Below the pieces are notes generated by a model. It did not search any database and was not told where the DNA came from. It was given only the letters and a program-made list of their open reading frames with translations. Position numbers and translations under genes: made by a program. From positions 1 to 64,000 of the forward strand of contig NZ_JACIFY010000014.1 in assembly GCF_014197615.1 (NCBI RefSeq): a stretch of 64,000 nucleotides of DNA. The letters are read 5' to 3'. Source of the DNA: Rhizobium esperanzae. GTDB lineage: Bacteria; Pseudomonadota; Alphaproteobacteria; Rhizobiales; Rhizobiaceae. This document shows, piece after piece, positions 36,194 through 47,119 of the stretch (the first letter of the stretch is position 1; every line of letters begins with the position of its first letter).

Positions 36194-37041
36194 GCATCGA
36201 GGCGATCGTCCCCGCAACCTCAGGCTGGCGACGGTTCTTCGGCCGGCGGCTGATGCTTGCCGTCGGTGCCGGCCTGCTGCTGTTCTTCGTCCTGCTGGCG
36301 ATCGGTGCGCCTCTTATCGCGCCCTACGACCCGATCCTGCAGAATGCGGACGTGCGCCTGCAGGCGCCTTCCCTGTTGCATCCCTTCGGCACGGACAATT
36401 TCGGCCGCGATATTCTCTCTCGCGTCATCTGGGGCGTGCGTCTCGACCTGCAGATGGCGCTGATCGGCGTCATCTTCCCCTTCCTGATCGGAACGACGGT
36501 CGGCACCATTGCCGGCTTCTTCGGCGGCATCGTCGATGCGCTGTTCATGCGCCTCGTCGATATCATTCTCGCCTTCCCCTTCCTGGTGCTGATGCTGTCG
36601 ATCATCGCGATCCTCGGCCCGGGCCTCGGCAGTTTCTATATCGCCATGGCGCTGGTCGGCTGGGTTTCCTACGCGCGGCTGATCCGGGCGCAGATGCTGG
36701 TGCTCAAGGGCAGCGATTACGCCGTTGCCGCCGTCAGCCTCGGCTTCAGCCGCCGGCGCATCATGTTCCGCCATTTGTTGCCGAACGCGATTGCCGGCTC
36801 GATCGTCTTTTCGATGTCCGACGCGACGCTGGTGCTGCTCAGCGGTGCTGCCGTCAGCTATCTCGGCCTCGGCGTTCAGCCGCCGATCGCCGAATGGGGC
36901 GTCATGGTCGCCGAAGGCCAGAGCTTCATCACCACAGCCTGGTGGATCACCCTGTTTCCCGGCCTCTCCATCGTCTGCCTGGCCTTCGGCTTCAGCATGC
37001 TGGGCGACGCGCTCGGCGAATTGCTCGGGGTGCATGAATGA
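36190..37041 (+). CDS. DppC-type peptide ABC permease, 283 aa
   Basis: Contains LLHPFGTDNFGRDILSRVIW and the coupling loop DYAVAAVSLGFSRRRIMFRH, with six helices. Overlaps both neighbours (ATGA), indicating a coupled operon. Confidence 0.88.
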   Translation: MSIEAIVPATSGWRRFFGRRLMLAVGAGLLLFFVLLAIGAPLIAPYDPILQNADVRLQAPSLLHPFGTDNFGRDILSRVIWGVRLDLQMALIGVIFPFLIGTTVGTIAGFFGGIVDALFMRLVDIILAFPFLVLMLSIIAILGPGLGSFYIAMALVGWVSYARLIRAQMLVLKGSDYAVAAVSLGFSRRRIMFRHLLPNAIAGSIVFSMSDATLVLLSGAAVSYLGLGVQPPIAEWGVMVAEGQSFITTAWWITLFPGLSIVCLAFGFSMLGDALGELLGVHE

Positions 37042-38741
37042 GCGGCTCCGTGCTCTCCGTCCGCGATCTCACAGTCAAGGCCTATGTCGATTCCGGCCCG
37101 CGCACGCTCATCGATGCGATCTCACTCGATCTCGGCCGCGGCGAGATCCTCGGTCTCGTCGGCGAAAGCGGCTCGGGCAAGAGCCTGTTCTGCCGTTCTC
37201 TGGTGCGCCTGCTGCCCTCCTCGCTGCTGAAGATCGAAAGCGGTAGCGTGCTGCTCGAAGGGCGCGATCTCATGCGGGTCGACGATGGCGAGATGCTGAA
37301 AGTGCGCGGCGGCGAGATCGGCATGATCTTCCAGAACCCGACCAGCCATCTCGATCCGGTGATGCGCATCGGCGACCAGATCGCCGAGGGCATCCGCTAT
37401 CATCAGGGGCTCGGCGCCCGCGAGGCCCGCGTGGCAGCGACGGACATCCTAGCGCAGGTCGGTTTTCCCGACCCAAGGCGTCAGTACGACAGCTATCCGC
37501 ACGAATTTTCCGGCGGCATGCGGCAGCGGGCGATGATCGGCGTGGCCCTTTCCTGCAATCCGAAAATCCTGATCGCCGACGAGCCGACCACGGCACTCGA
37601 CGTGACCATCCAGGCGCAGATCCTGCGGCTGTTGATCGACATTCGCGACCAGCGCGGCCTGTCGATCATTCTGATCACCCACGATCTCGGCATCGTCGCC
37701 CAGACCTGCGACCGCATCGCCGTGCTGCGCGGCGGCAAGCTCATCGAAGAGGGGCCGAAGCGGGCAATCCTGGCGCGGCCGCAGCATCCCTATACGATCA
37801 ACCTGATCAACAGCCACCCTTCCCTGCCGGGCGAGGCAGCCGCACCGCTGCTCGAGCCTGCCGAGGCGGTCCCGCCGGCGAAGCCATTGCTCGAAATCGA
37901 CGATCTGCATGTGCGCTTCAGGGCGGGTGGCAGCCTGCTCAAGGGTGGCGCCAAGACGGTCAGCGCTGTTGCCGGCGTCAGCCTGCAAATCATGCCGGGC
38001 GAGACGGTCGGCATCGTCGGCGAATCCGGCAGCGGCAAGAGCACGCTTGCCCGCGCCGTGCTCGGCCTCACGCCGCTTTCCTCGGGTCACGTTACCTTCG
38101 ACGGCGTCGATCTTACGCTGCAGAAAAGCGCGGGCTTGGCAAAGCTCAGGCGGGAAACGGCGATGGTGTTCCAGGATCCCTATAATGCGCTCAATCCACG
38201 GCTGACGATCGGCCAGATGCTGGCCGAGGTGCTGAAGGTGCAGGGCAAGGTCGCCAAGGCCGATATTCCGGCGCGCATCGACGCGCTGCTCGATCTCGTC
38301 GGTCTCGAACGCGAATTCGCCGGCCGCAAACCGCGCAGCATGAGCGGCGGCCAGTGCCAGCGCGCCGGGATCGCCCGCGCGCTCGCCGTCGATCCGAAGA
38401 TGATCATCGCCGACGAATGCGTCGCCGCCCTCGACGTCACCATCCAGGCGCAGATCATCGAACTCTTCCGCGAGCTCACGGCGAAGATGAACCTCACGCT
38501 GCTGTTCATCGCTCATGATCTGGCGATCGTCCGCAATCTCTGCGAACGCGTCGTGGTGATGTATCGCGGCGAGATCGTCGAAGAGGGCCGCTCCGAAGAG
38601 GTTTTCGCGCGGCCGAAACATGCCTATACGGCGGCGCTGATCGCCGCCATCCCCGACATCGATCCTGAAAAGCCGCTGCTGCAGGGCATCGGCGACAATC
38701 CGCAATCGATGCCGATTCAATCAATCAAACGCGTGCCATAA
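37038..38741 (+). CDS. fused DppD-DppF peptide ABC ATPase, 567 aa
   Basis: Two complete nucleotide-binding domains in one chain. Domain 1: GESGSGKSL, FSGGMRQR, LIADEPTTALD. Domain 2, from about residue 290: GESGSGKST, MSGGQCQR, IIADECVAALD, with Glu retained in both. Fusion of the two peptide-transporter ATPases is a recurrent arrangement in rhizobia (GsiA-like). It energises the two upstream permeases. Confidence 0.9.
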   Translation: MSGSVLSVRDLTVKAYVDSGPRTLIDAISLDLGRGEILGLVGESGSGKSLFCRSLVRLLPSSLLKIESGSVLLEGRDLMRVDDGEMLKVRGGEIGMIFQNPTSHLDPVMRIGDQIAEGIRYHQGLGAREARVAATDILAQVGFPDPRRQYDSYPHEFSGGMRQRAMIGVALSCNPKILIADEPTTALDVTIQAQILRLLIDIRDQRGLSIILITHDLGIVAQTCDRIAVLRGGKLIEEGPKRAILARPQHPYTINLINSHPSLPGEAAAPLLEPAEAVPPAKPLLEIDDLHVRFRAGGSLLKGGAKTVSAVAGVSLQIMPGETVGIVGESGSGKSTLARAVLGLTPLSSGHVTFDGVDLTLQKSAGLAKLRRETAMVFQDPYNALNPRLTIGQMLAEVLKVQGKVAKADIPARIDALLDLVGLEREFAGRKPRSMSGGQCQRAGIARALAVDPKMIIADECVAALDVTIQAQIIELFRELTAKMNLTLLFIAHDLAIVRNLCERVVVMYRGEIVEEGRSEEVFARPKHAYTAALIAAIPDIDPEKPLLQGIGDNPQSMPIQSIKRVP

Positions 38742-38760
38742 CCACAAAGGGAACGAATTC

Positions 38761-40275
38761 ATGACAAACAGGTGGAAATCAATCGGGCTTGCAGCCTTGC
38801 TCGCCGGCCTGACCCTCAGCGCAAGCTATGCCGAGGCGGCCGGCGTACTCACCATCGGCCGCCGCGAGGATTCGACGACGTTCGATCCGATCAAGACTGC
38901 CCAGAACATCGACAACTGGGTGTTCTCCAACGTCTACGACGTGCTGATCCGCGTCGACAAGACGGGTACGAAACTGGAGCCGGGCCTTGCCGAAAGCTGG
39001 ACCACATCGGATGACGGGCTGACCTATACCTTCAAGATCCGCGATGCGAAATTCTCCGACGGTTCGCCGTTGACGGCGGAAGACGCGGCTTACAGCCTGC
39101 TGCGCATCCGCGATGACGCCGCCTCGCTGTGGAGCGATTCCTACAAGGTGATCGACACGGCGGTGGCGACCGACGCGCACACGCTGACGATCAAACTCAA
39201 GAACCCATCGGCGCCGTTCCTTTCGACGCTGGCGCTGCCGAATGCCTCGGTCATCTCCAAAAAGGGCATGGAAACGCTTGGTCCCGATGCCTATGGCGAA
39301 AAACCGATCGCATCCGGCGCCTTCACGGTCGACGAATGGCGGCGCGGCGATCGTGTCATCCTGAAGAAGAACCCGAACTTCTGGCAGGCCGATCGCGTCA
39401 AGCTCGACGGCGTCGAGTGGATCTCGGTGCCCGACGACAACACCCGCATGCTGAACGTTCAGGCCGGCGAGCTGGACACGGCGATTTTCGTGCCCTTCTC
39501 CCGCGTCGAGGAACTGAAGAAGGATCCGAACCTCAATGTCGATATCGACGCCTCGACCCGCGAGGATCATCTGCTGATCAACCACGCGCACGGCGCGCTC
39601 GCCAAGAAGGAAGTCCGCCAGGCGCTGGATCTGGCGATCGACAAGAAAGCGATCGTCGATACCGTCACCTTCGGCCAGGGCACGGTCGCCAATTCCTATA
39701 TTCCGAAGGGCGCGCTCTACTATTACGCCGATAATCTGCAGCGGCCTTACGATCCGGCGAAGGCAAAGGAGCTGCTGGCGGCCGCCGGCGCCTCCGACCT
39801 GACGCTGAACTACCTGGTCCGCGCCGGCGACGAAGTCGACGAGCAGACGGCCGTGCTGGTCCAGCAGCAGCTGCAGAAGGCCGGCATCACCGCCAATCTG
39901 CAGAAGGTCGACCCGAGCCAGGAATGGGACATGATCGTTGCCGGCGATTACGACGTTTCGGTGAACTACTGGACCAACGACATTCTCGACCCGGACCAGA
40001 AGACCACCTTCGTTCTCGGCCATGATTCCAACAACAACTATGCCACCAACTACAAGAACGAGGCGGTGAAGGAATTGGTCGCCAAGGCGCGTCTGGAGCT
40101 CGATCCGAAGAAGCGCGAAGAGATGTATGTCGACCTGCAGAAGATGGCCAAGGACGACGTCAACTGGATCGACCTCTATTACAGCCCCTATATCAACGTC
40201 TCGCGCAAGAATATCGAGAACTTCTACCAGAACCCCCTCGGCCGCTTCTTCCTGGAAGACACGGTCAAGAACTGA
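38761..40275 (+). CDS. DppA-type peptide ABC solute-binding protein, 504 aa
   Basis: Sec signal peptide (IGLAALLAGLTLSASYAEA-A). SBP_bac_5 features: VFSNVYDVLIRVD, AESWTTSDDGLTYTFKIRDA, KFSDGSPLTAEDAAYSLL, VRQALDLAIDKKAIVD. AAAGGGAACG lies before ATG 38761. Last gene of the operon, followed by a strong terminator. It would bind the compound presented to PipA and the LuxR solo. Confidence 0.88.
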   Translation: MTNRWKSIGLAALLAGLTLSASYAEAAGVLTIGRREDSTTFDPIKTAQNIDNWVFSNVYDVLIRVDKTGTKLEPGLAESWTTSDDGLTYTFKIRDAKFSDGSPLTAEDAAYSLLRIRDDAASLWSDSYKVIDTAVATDAHTLTIKLKNPSAPFLSTLALPNASVISKKGMETLGPDAYGEKPIASGAFTVDEWRRGDRVILKKNPNFWQADRVKLDGVEWISVPDDNTRMLNVQAGELDTAIFVPFSRVEELKKDPNLNVDIDASTREDHLLINHAHGALAKKEVRQALDLAIDKKAIVDTVTFGQGTVANSYIPKGALYYYADNLQRPYDPAKAKELLAAAGASDLTLNYLVRAGDEVDEQTAVLVQQQLQKAGITANLQKVDPSQEWDMIVAGDYDVSVNYWTNDILDPDQKTTFVLGHDSNNNYATNYKNEAVKELVAKARLELDPKKREEMYVDLQKMAKDDVNWIDLYYSPYINVSRKNIENFYQNPLGRFFLEDTVKN

Positions 40276-40294
40276 GTTCGGGCAGCCTGTAAAC

Positions 40295-40332
40295 GCTCCG
40301 CCGCCGTAAAGGCGGCGGAGCCTCATTTTTTT
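40295..40332 (+). terminator. intrinsic terminator of the pip2-dpp operon
   Basis: GCTCCGCCGCC (40295-40305) pairs perfectly with GGCGGCGGAGC (40311-40321) around GTAAA, followed by CTCATTTTTTT. This is a textbook rho-independent terminator 20 bp after the stop. Confidence 0.9.
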
Positions 40333-40356
40333 CTGCAACAGGCTGAGGCCGCTTGC

Positions 40357-41232
40357 TTACTCGGCAGCAGCCAGCTTGTCCTGCGTCCTGGTTTCGAAGT
40401 CGCTGGCGTCGTGACGTTCATGCAGCTGGCTCGACGGTTCGCCGGAGAGGCGGTTGACCATCCGGCCGCGCTGCACCGCCGGCCGGCTGTGGACAGCGTC
40501 GGCCCAGCGCAGCACGTTCTTATAGTCTTCGACCTGCAGGAACTCGGCCGCCCCGTAGGTCCAGCCCTTCACCAGGCCGCCATACCAGGGCCAGACGGCG
40601 ATGTCGGCGATCGTATATTGGCTGCCCGCCAGATACTCGCTTTCGGCAAGGCGACGATCGAGCACGTCGAGTTGACGCTTCACCTCCATGGCGAAGCGGT
40701 CGATCGCATATTCGATTTTGACAGGCGCGTAAGCGTAGAAATGGCCGAAGCCGCCGCCGAGATAGGGTGCGCTTCCCATCTGCCAGAACAGCCAGGACAG
40801 GCATTCGGCGCGTTCGGCCGGCTCGGTCGGCAGGAGGGCGCCGAATTTTTCGGCGAGATAGGTGAGGATGGCGCCGGACTCGAAGACACGGATCGGCTTC
40901 GAACCGCTGCGGTCCATCAGCGCCGGGATTTTCGAGTTGGGATTGACGGCGACGAAGCCGCTGCCGAACTGGTCGCCATCGCCGATCCTGATCAGCCAGG
41001 CATCATATTCCGCGCCGCTATGACCGAGCGCCAGCAACTCTTCGAGCATGATGGTGACCTTCTGGCCGTTCGGCGTGCCGAGCGAATAGAGCTGCAGCGG
41101 ATGGCGGCCGATCGGAAGCTCCTTGTCATGGGTCGGCCCTGCGATCGGGCGGTTGATGCTGGCGAACTGGCCGCCATTGGCCTTGTTCCAGGTCCAGACC
41201 TTCGGGGGCGTATAGTCGGGAGAACCGCTCAT
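40357..41232 (-). CDS. yghU: YghU/YfcG-type glutathione transferase, 291 aa
   Basis: ATG 41232 with AGGAG upstream. The long N-terminus (PPKVWTWNKANGGQFASINR), LPIGRHPLQLYSLGTPNGQK, NPNSKIPALMDR and ESGAILTYLAEKFG define Nu-class/YghU-type transferases, which bind two glutathiones and reduce disulfide or peroxide bonds. The C-terminal helical domain has TIADIAVWPWYGGL. Cytoplasmic, monocistronic. Confidence 0.9.
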   Translation of the reverse strand: MSGSPDYTPPKVWTWNKANGGQFASINRPIAGPTHDKELPIGRHPLQLYSLGTPNGQKVTIMLEELLALGHSGAEYDAWLIRIGDGDQFGSGFVAVNPNSKIPALMDRSGSKPIRVFESGAILTYLAEKFGALLPTEPAERAECLSWLFWQMGSAPYLGGGFGHFYAYAPVKIEYAIDRFAMEVKRQLDVLDRRLAESEYLAGSQYTIADIAVWPWYGGLVKGWTYGAAEFLQVEDYKNVLRWADAVHSRPAVQRGRMVNRLSGEPSSQLHERHDASDFETRTQDKLAAAE

Positions 41233-41340
41233 CTTCAAAACTCCTGGGATTGGTCAGACAGAGCGCGGCGCCGTTGGGGGCGCCGCGTTTTTCCTGACAT
41301 AGCAGAGGCGAGGCGGTTTTGTCACAGGTTTGGAGCGGCC

Positions 41341-42453
<1,113 letters not shown>

Positions 42454-42477
42454 GATGTCTTCCCTTTCAGACGGCGT

Positions 42478-42858
42478 TCAGGCCGCGCCCTCGCCTTCAT
42501 GATTGACCGCCGTCCGGGTGCCGGAGGAGAACATGATCAGGGCGAAGAGCGGTTCGTTGCCGAGCGCGCGCGCCCAGTGCCGGATATTGCGGGGGATGCG
42601 GATGGCGTCGCCAGGTTCGAGCCGATAAAGGGCATCACCGAGCTTGTGTTCGCAACTGCCGGAAACGACGTAGAGGATCTCCTCGCAGTCGGGATGCGAG
42701 TGCAGCTGGTTGCGCTCGCCGGGATTGATGCGGCAGGTGCCGAAGGTCATCTCGGCGCCGGGCGTGCCGTCGCCGGTGATCTTCCAGTTGAGTTCGCCCC
42801 AGCTGGTCGGCATGAATTCGCCGCCGGCTTTCCTGAAAATGATGTCGGTCTCGCTCAA
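42478..42858 (-). CDS. small single-domain cupin, 126 aa
   Basis: Conserved cupin motif 1 (NQLHSHPDCEEILYVVSG, with His/His/Glu metal ligands) and motif 2 (GDAIRIPRNIRHWARA). Such proteins are sugar isomerases/epimerases or binding proteins. Placement between a sugar oxidoreductase and sugar ABC ATPase favours a role in metabolism of the transported sugar. Confidence 0.8.
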   Translation of the reverse strand: MSETDIIFRKAGGEFMPTSWGELNWKITGDGTPGAEMTFGTCRINPGERNQLHSHPDCEEILYVVSGSCEHKLGDALYRLEPGDAIRIPRNIRHWARALGNEPLFALIMFSSGTRTAVNHEGEGAA

Positions 42859-42872
42859 GACTGTGCCTCCGG

Positions 42873-43964
42873 TCAGAGATTGGTGGTGACGCCGGCATCC
42901 GTGCGTCTGTAGAATTCAAAGAGCTTCATGATCTCTCGGGCGATTTCGAGCGTGCCCCTCGTGATCGGCGTGCCGGCAAGGATCGCATCCGTCAGATGCA
43001 GGATCTCGGGCACATAGCCGAGATAGAAGAGGTTGTTGTTGTAGAGCTGGCCGAGCGAATGCTCCGGCTCATAGAACAGCGCGGCATTCTCGTCCGGCTG
43101 GATGAAGCTTGCGGCGCGGCCATAGGACGGCAGGTCCGCCTTGCGGAAATAGGTCAGACGGCTGCCGTTTTCGACGATGGCGTTGGCGCCCTCGCCGATG
43201 ATTTCGACCCGCTCGAAGATGCTGCCGCCCGATTGGCCGGCGGCAAGATGCAGCGTGCCGATCGCGCCGGAGCGGAAGCGCAGGCTGGTGACGCTTGCGC
43301 CCGTCAGCGCCTCCCATTCGTAGCCCGCGCGCTCGATCTCGCCGCCGAGAAAATTGAGGATCGCGCCCGGATGGTAGATATGATCGAGGAAGCTCTGCAT
43401 CTTGACGAGATCGGCGCGGTCTTCCGGGCTCGGCAGGCTCTGGGGATAGCGGACATTGATCGAGGTCAGCCTGCCGAAGCTGGGCGAGCCGATCAAATCC
43501 TTGAGTTTCTCGATCGTCGGAAAGAAAGTCTTCTTGAGGCCGGTCATCACCATGCGGCCGGCCGCCGCACTTGCCGCCTGCAGCCTGTCGATATCGCCGA
43601 TGCTTGCCGCCGTCGGCTTTTCCATCCAGACATGCGCGCCTGCCGCCAGCGCGTCGAGCGCCAGGTCGGTCGCCTGGACACGGCCGTCTGGATGATAGGC
43701 GGTGACGAGAAAGACCAGTTCGGGCTTTTCCCGCTCCAGCATCTCGCGATGATCGGTATAGGCTTTGCCGGCGCCGAAGAGTTTTGCGAATTTCTCGGCG
43801 CGGCCGAGATCGAGATCGCAGATGCCGGCAAGTTCCACCGGCGCATAACGCAGCGCCGGATAGACATTGCGGTAGGCATGGCCGCCGGCGCCGATGAAGC
43901 AGGCCTTGATACGGTGATCGAATTCGAAATTGTAGCGGATTTCCCGCTGGACGTGATGCGACAT
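42873..43964 (-). CDS. Gfo/Idh/MocA-family oxidoreductase, 363 aa
   Basis: Rossmann motif IGAGGHAYRNVYPAL near residue 25, family signature AGAHVWMEKPTAASI (the EKP lysine) near 115, and a C-terminal beta-sheet domain. Oxidises or epimerises sugars with NAD(P). It sits directly after the permease gene (2-bp gap), so it probably acts on the incoming sugar. Confidence 0.85.
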   Translation of the reverse strand: MSHHVQREIRYNFEFDHRIKACFIGAGGHAYRNVYPALRYAPVELAGICDLDLGRAEKFAKLFGAGKAYTDHREMLEREKPELVFLVTAYHPDGRVQATDLALDALAAGAHVWMEKPTAASIGDIDRLQAASAAAGRMVMTGLKKTFFPTIEKLKDLIGSPSFGRLTSINVRYPQSLPSPEDRADLVKMQSFLDHIYHPGAILNFLGGEIERAGYEWEALTGASVTSLRFRSGAIGTLHLAAGQSGGSIFERVEIIGEGANAIVENGSRLTYFRKADLPSYGRAASFIQPDENAALFYEPEHSLGQLYNNNLFYLGYVPEILHLTDAILAGTPITRGTLEIAREIMKLFEFYRRTDAGVTTNL

Positions 43965-43966
43965 GG

Positions 43967-44794
43967 TCAGCCCTTGATTGCTCCCTGCGTCAGCCCCTCG
44001 GTGAAGCGGCGCTGCATCAGGATGTAGAAAAGAATGATCGGCAGGAACGAAATGACGGTGCCCGAGAAGACCAGGCGGTAATCGGAAGCATAGGTGCTGG
44101 CGAAACGGACCAGCCCGAGCGGCAGCGTCTGTACCTCAGGGCTGATCAGCACGATCAGCGGCAGGAAGAAATCGTTCCAGGTGGAGAGCGCGCTGATGAT
44201 GACGAGCGCCTGCACGGCGGGCGTCGAGATCGGCAGAAAGACCTTGGTGAGAATCTGGAAATGCGACGCGCCGTCGATCTTGGCGGCCTCGATCAAATCG
44301 TCGGGCACGCCGATGAAGAAGCTCCGCATCAGGAAGATGCCGAAGGGAATGCCGTTGCTGACCTGCACCAGCACGATACCAGCAAGCGTGTTGACGAGGT
44401 TCAGCCCGAAGAGCACCTGGTAGAGCGGGATGACGATCGCCTGGACCGGCACGGTCAGCCCGAGGATGAAGGCATAGAACAGCCATTCCCGGCCGGGAAA
44501 ACGGATCTTGGCAAGGGCATAGCCGGCCGGCGCGCAGGTGATGAGCGACAGGGCGACGACGCCGGCGAGGTTGATGAGGCTGTTGCCGACGAGATCGCCG
44601 AAGCCGCCGATCTGCCAGGCGTCGAGATAATTCCGCCACATCAGGTCGGCGGGCCAGGTGAAGGGATCGGCCTGGCCGATCTCGGCCTCGCTCTTGAAGC
44701 TCGAAATCAAGAGCCAGACGAAGGGGGCGAGGATCAGGATCAAGACCGGGGTCAGCGCCAGCGCCACCGGCCATTCCCGATTGCGCACACTCAT
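43967..44794 (-). CDS. MalG-type sugar ABC permease, 275 aa
   Basis: ATG 44794 gives a normal MalG length. Six helices and the EAA loop (LIEAAKIDGASHFQILTKVF) are clear. Overlaps the MalF-type gene's stop by 4 bp. Confidence 0.88.
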   Translation of the reverse strand: MSVRNREWPVALALTPVLILILAPFVWLLISSFKSEAEIGQADPFTWPADLMWRNYLDAWQIGGFGDLVGNSLINLAGVVALSLITCAPAGYALAKIRFPGREWLFYAFILGLTVPVQAIVIPLYQVLFGLNLVNTLAGIVLVQVSNGIPFGIFLMRSFFIGVPDDLIEAAKIDGASHFQILTKVFLPISTPAVQALVIISALSTWNDFFLPLIVLISPEVQTLPLGLVRFASTYASDYRLVFSGTVISFLPIILFYILMQRRFTEGLTQGAIKG

Positions 44795-45753
44795 TGGGAA
44801 AGCCTCGCGCGCCAGCGGTTGAAGACGATGGTGATGGCGATCGCAAGCAGGCTGAGCAGGATGCAGAGCACCGCCGCAAGCCCGTGATCCTGGGACTGGA
44901 AGGCAAGCCGGTAGATGTAGGTCGTGATCAGCTCGCTCTGATAGAACGGGCCGCCATTGGTCATGACGAAGACCGTGGCGAAGCCCTTCAGGCCGTTGAT
45001 CATCGCCAGCGAGACGACGAAGGTGGTCACCTCGCGAAGCCCCGGCAGCGTGACATAGATCAGCTTCTGGAAGGCGTTGGCGCCGTCCACTTCGGCCGCG
45101 TCGTACAGCGAGTGGTCGATATTCTGCAGGCCGGCGATGAAGAGCAGCATGTAAAGGCCGAAACCCTGCCACGAGCTTGCGACATTGACGGAGAACAGCA
45201 CCAGCGCAGGATCGGAAAGCCAGCCTTGCGTGAAGGCGCCGAGCCCGATCTGCGTCAGGGCCGTGTTCAGCAGGCCGAAAAACGGATCGTAGATATTGGC
45301 CCAGATGACGCCGACCACGGCGAGCGAGACCAGATGCGGCAGGAAGAAAGCGGTGCGGAAGAAGACTTGCGTCACTCTCAGCCTGCTGACGGCAAGCGCC
45401 AGCAGAAGGCCGAGCCCGCCCGCCATCACCACATGATAGGCCAGCCAGAGGAAGGTATGGACGAGGCTCTTCCAGACGATCGGGTCCTGGGCCGCCTTGG
45501 CGTAATTATCGACGCCGACGAAGCTTGCTGATGTATTGAAGCCGGCCGAGCTGTTGAAGCTCAGCCAGAAGGTGGCGGCGATCGGCAGCAGCGTGAAGAC
45601 CGCATAAAGTGCCAGCGCCGGCGCCATCAGCCAGAATGCGGTGCGGGCATCGCCATCGGCTGAGGTCGAACCGGCCGTTCGTGGTCTCGACATACGGGCG
45701 GGGTTGCCGCCCGTATGTCCCGCCACGGCAGGGGCAGTGCTGAGAGGAGCCAT
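44791..45753 (-). CDS. MalF-type sugar ABC permease, 320 aa
   Basis: Six helices, EAA loop YDAAEVDGANAFQKLIYVTL. The ATG at 45753 is chosen; a GTG at 45786 would add 11 residues and abut the binding-protein stop. Ahead of the first helix lies an Arg/Thr/Ser-rich cytoplasmic tail. Confidence 0.85.
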   Translation of the reverse strand: MAPLSTAPAVAGHTGGNPARMSRPRTAGSTSADGDARTAFWLMAPALALYAVFTLLPIAATFWLSFNSSAGFNTSASFVGVDNYAKAAQDPIVWKSLVHTFLWLAYHVVMAGGLGLLLALAVSRLRVTQVFFRTAFFLPHLVSLAVVGVIWANIYDPFFGLLNTALTQIGLGAFTQGWLSDPALVLFSVNVASSWQGFGLYMLLFIAGLQNIDHSLYDAAEVDGANAFQKLIYVTLPGLREVTTFVVSLAMINGLKGFATVFVMTNGGPFYQSELITTYIYRLAFQSQDHGLAAVLCILLSLLAIAITIVFNRWRARLSQ

Positions 45754-45785
45754 GACCTTGCTTCCGGGCGTTTCTGGAATGACCA

Positions 45786-47039
45786 CTATTTCGCCTCTGC
45801 CATTTTCGCCTGGATCTGCTTCATGCCGTCCTCGCCGCCGATCTGGCCGGAGATGAGGCCCTGGATGACCTGGAAGTAGGTGTCGAGCACGGGGCCTGGC
45901 AGATAGACGCTCGGATTGTAACCGACGCCGCCGGCCGCGGCCGCGAAGATGTCCTTCAGCACGGGTGTCGGCGGCTCGACACCGGGGATTTCACGCGGAT
46001 AGATCATCGTGCTTGCCGGATCCTGCGCGCGTTTTTTCATCACCGCATCCGACAGCATGAAGTCGATCCACTTCATCGCAAGCTCCGGCTGCTTTGAGTT
46101 GACCGGGACCAGCCAGCTCCAGCCTACGCCACCGGTCGGGATATCAGCACCGTTGATGTCGGAAGGCATGGGCGCATACCCTGCGTTAGTGAGGTCATAA
46201 CCGGCTTTGCGGGCATTGGCGGTGAACCAGGGGCCGGCAACGAACATGGCCGCGCGCTTGTTGAACCAGAGGCGCGAGGCGCCGTCGAGATCGAGACCGG
46301 CCATCTCCTTCTTGATGTAGCCAGCCTCGACCAGCTTCTGTAGCCGGACGGCGCCGGCGGCGACCGATGGATCGTCCCAGGCGATCTCGCGGCGCAGCGC
46401 CTTGCCGATCACCTCCTTGCCGCTTGCCGATTGCAGCAGGTTGCCGAAGAGATGACCGGCGCTGCCTGTTGTGCGCGGACCGATGGCGATCGGTTGCAGG
46501 CCGGCCGCGTCGATTGATTTCATCAGCGTCTCGAACTCGGCCCAGGTTGCCGGGATCTTCCAGCCCGCTTGTTCGAAAAGATCCTTGTGGTACCAGATGC
46601 CGAGAGCATCGAGCCCATCGGGAACTTCGTAGATTTCGCCGCCGAACTGGCCCTTCAGCTCGGTGTAGAGCCAGGGATAGATCTCATTCTTCCAGCCGCG
46701 TTTTTTATATTGCTCGGTGAGCGGCATGACCTGCTTGGCGTTCTTGACGACGCTGATACGGCCGATGCCGGAGTTGGTGAGGATGACGTCAGGGCCGGCA
46801 TCCGACTGGATGACCGCCTGCACCGCGCCGTTGCTGATCGTGCCGGTCGGCGGTATGAATTCGACTGTTACACCGGGATTGGCCTTCTCGAAATCGGCCT
46901 TGATGCCGTTCCAGAGCTGTGCGACCAGCGGTTCGGTGATCTGCTCGGGACCCCACATTTTCAGGGTTTCGGCATGCGCCGGCAAGCTTACGGCGATCAT
47001 CGCCGCCAGCGCCGTTGTGCGGGCAAGAAACTTCAGCAT
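45786..47039 (-). CDS. sugar ABC solute-binding protein (family 1), 417 aa
   Basis: Signal peptide (ARTTALAAMIAVSLPAHA-E) and typical SBP_bac_1 architecture: TLKMWGPEQITEPLVAQLW, ANPGVTVEFIPPTG, RLWFNKRAAMFVAGPWFTAN. GGAGGGAGC precedes the ATG. It captures a carbohydrate in the periplasm; the sugar is not identifiable from sequence. Confidence 0.9.
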   Translation of the reverse strand: MLKFLARTTALAAMIAVSLPAHAETLKMWGPEQITEPLVAQLWNGIKADFEKANPGVTVEFIPPTGTISNGAVQAVIQSDAGPDVILTNSGIGRISVVKNAKQVMPLTEQYKKRGWKNEIYPWLYTELKGQFGGEIYEVPDGLDALGIWYHKDLFEQAGWKIPATWAEFETLMKSIDAAGLQPIAIGPRTTGSAGHLFGNLLQSASGKEVIGKALRREIAWDDPSVAAGAVRLQKLVEAGYIKKEMAGLDLDGASRLWFNKRAAMFVAGPWFTANARKAGYDLTNAGYAPMPSDINGADIPTGGVGWSWLVPVNSKQPELAMKWIDFMLSDAVMKKRAQDPASTMIYPREIPGVEPPTPVLKDIFAAAAGGVGYNPSVYLPGPVLDTYFQVIQGLISGQIGGEDGMKQIQAKMAEAK

Positions 47040-47119
47040 TGCTCCCTCCTCCGGGCCTCTCCTCGGCCACGTTTTTTGACTGTTGAAAAGGAGACCTCCC
47101 TCTCCTTCACTGCATTCGG

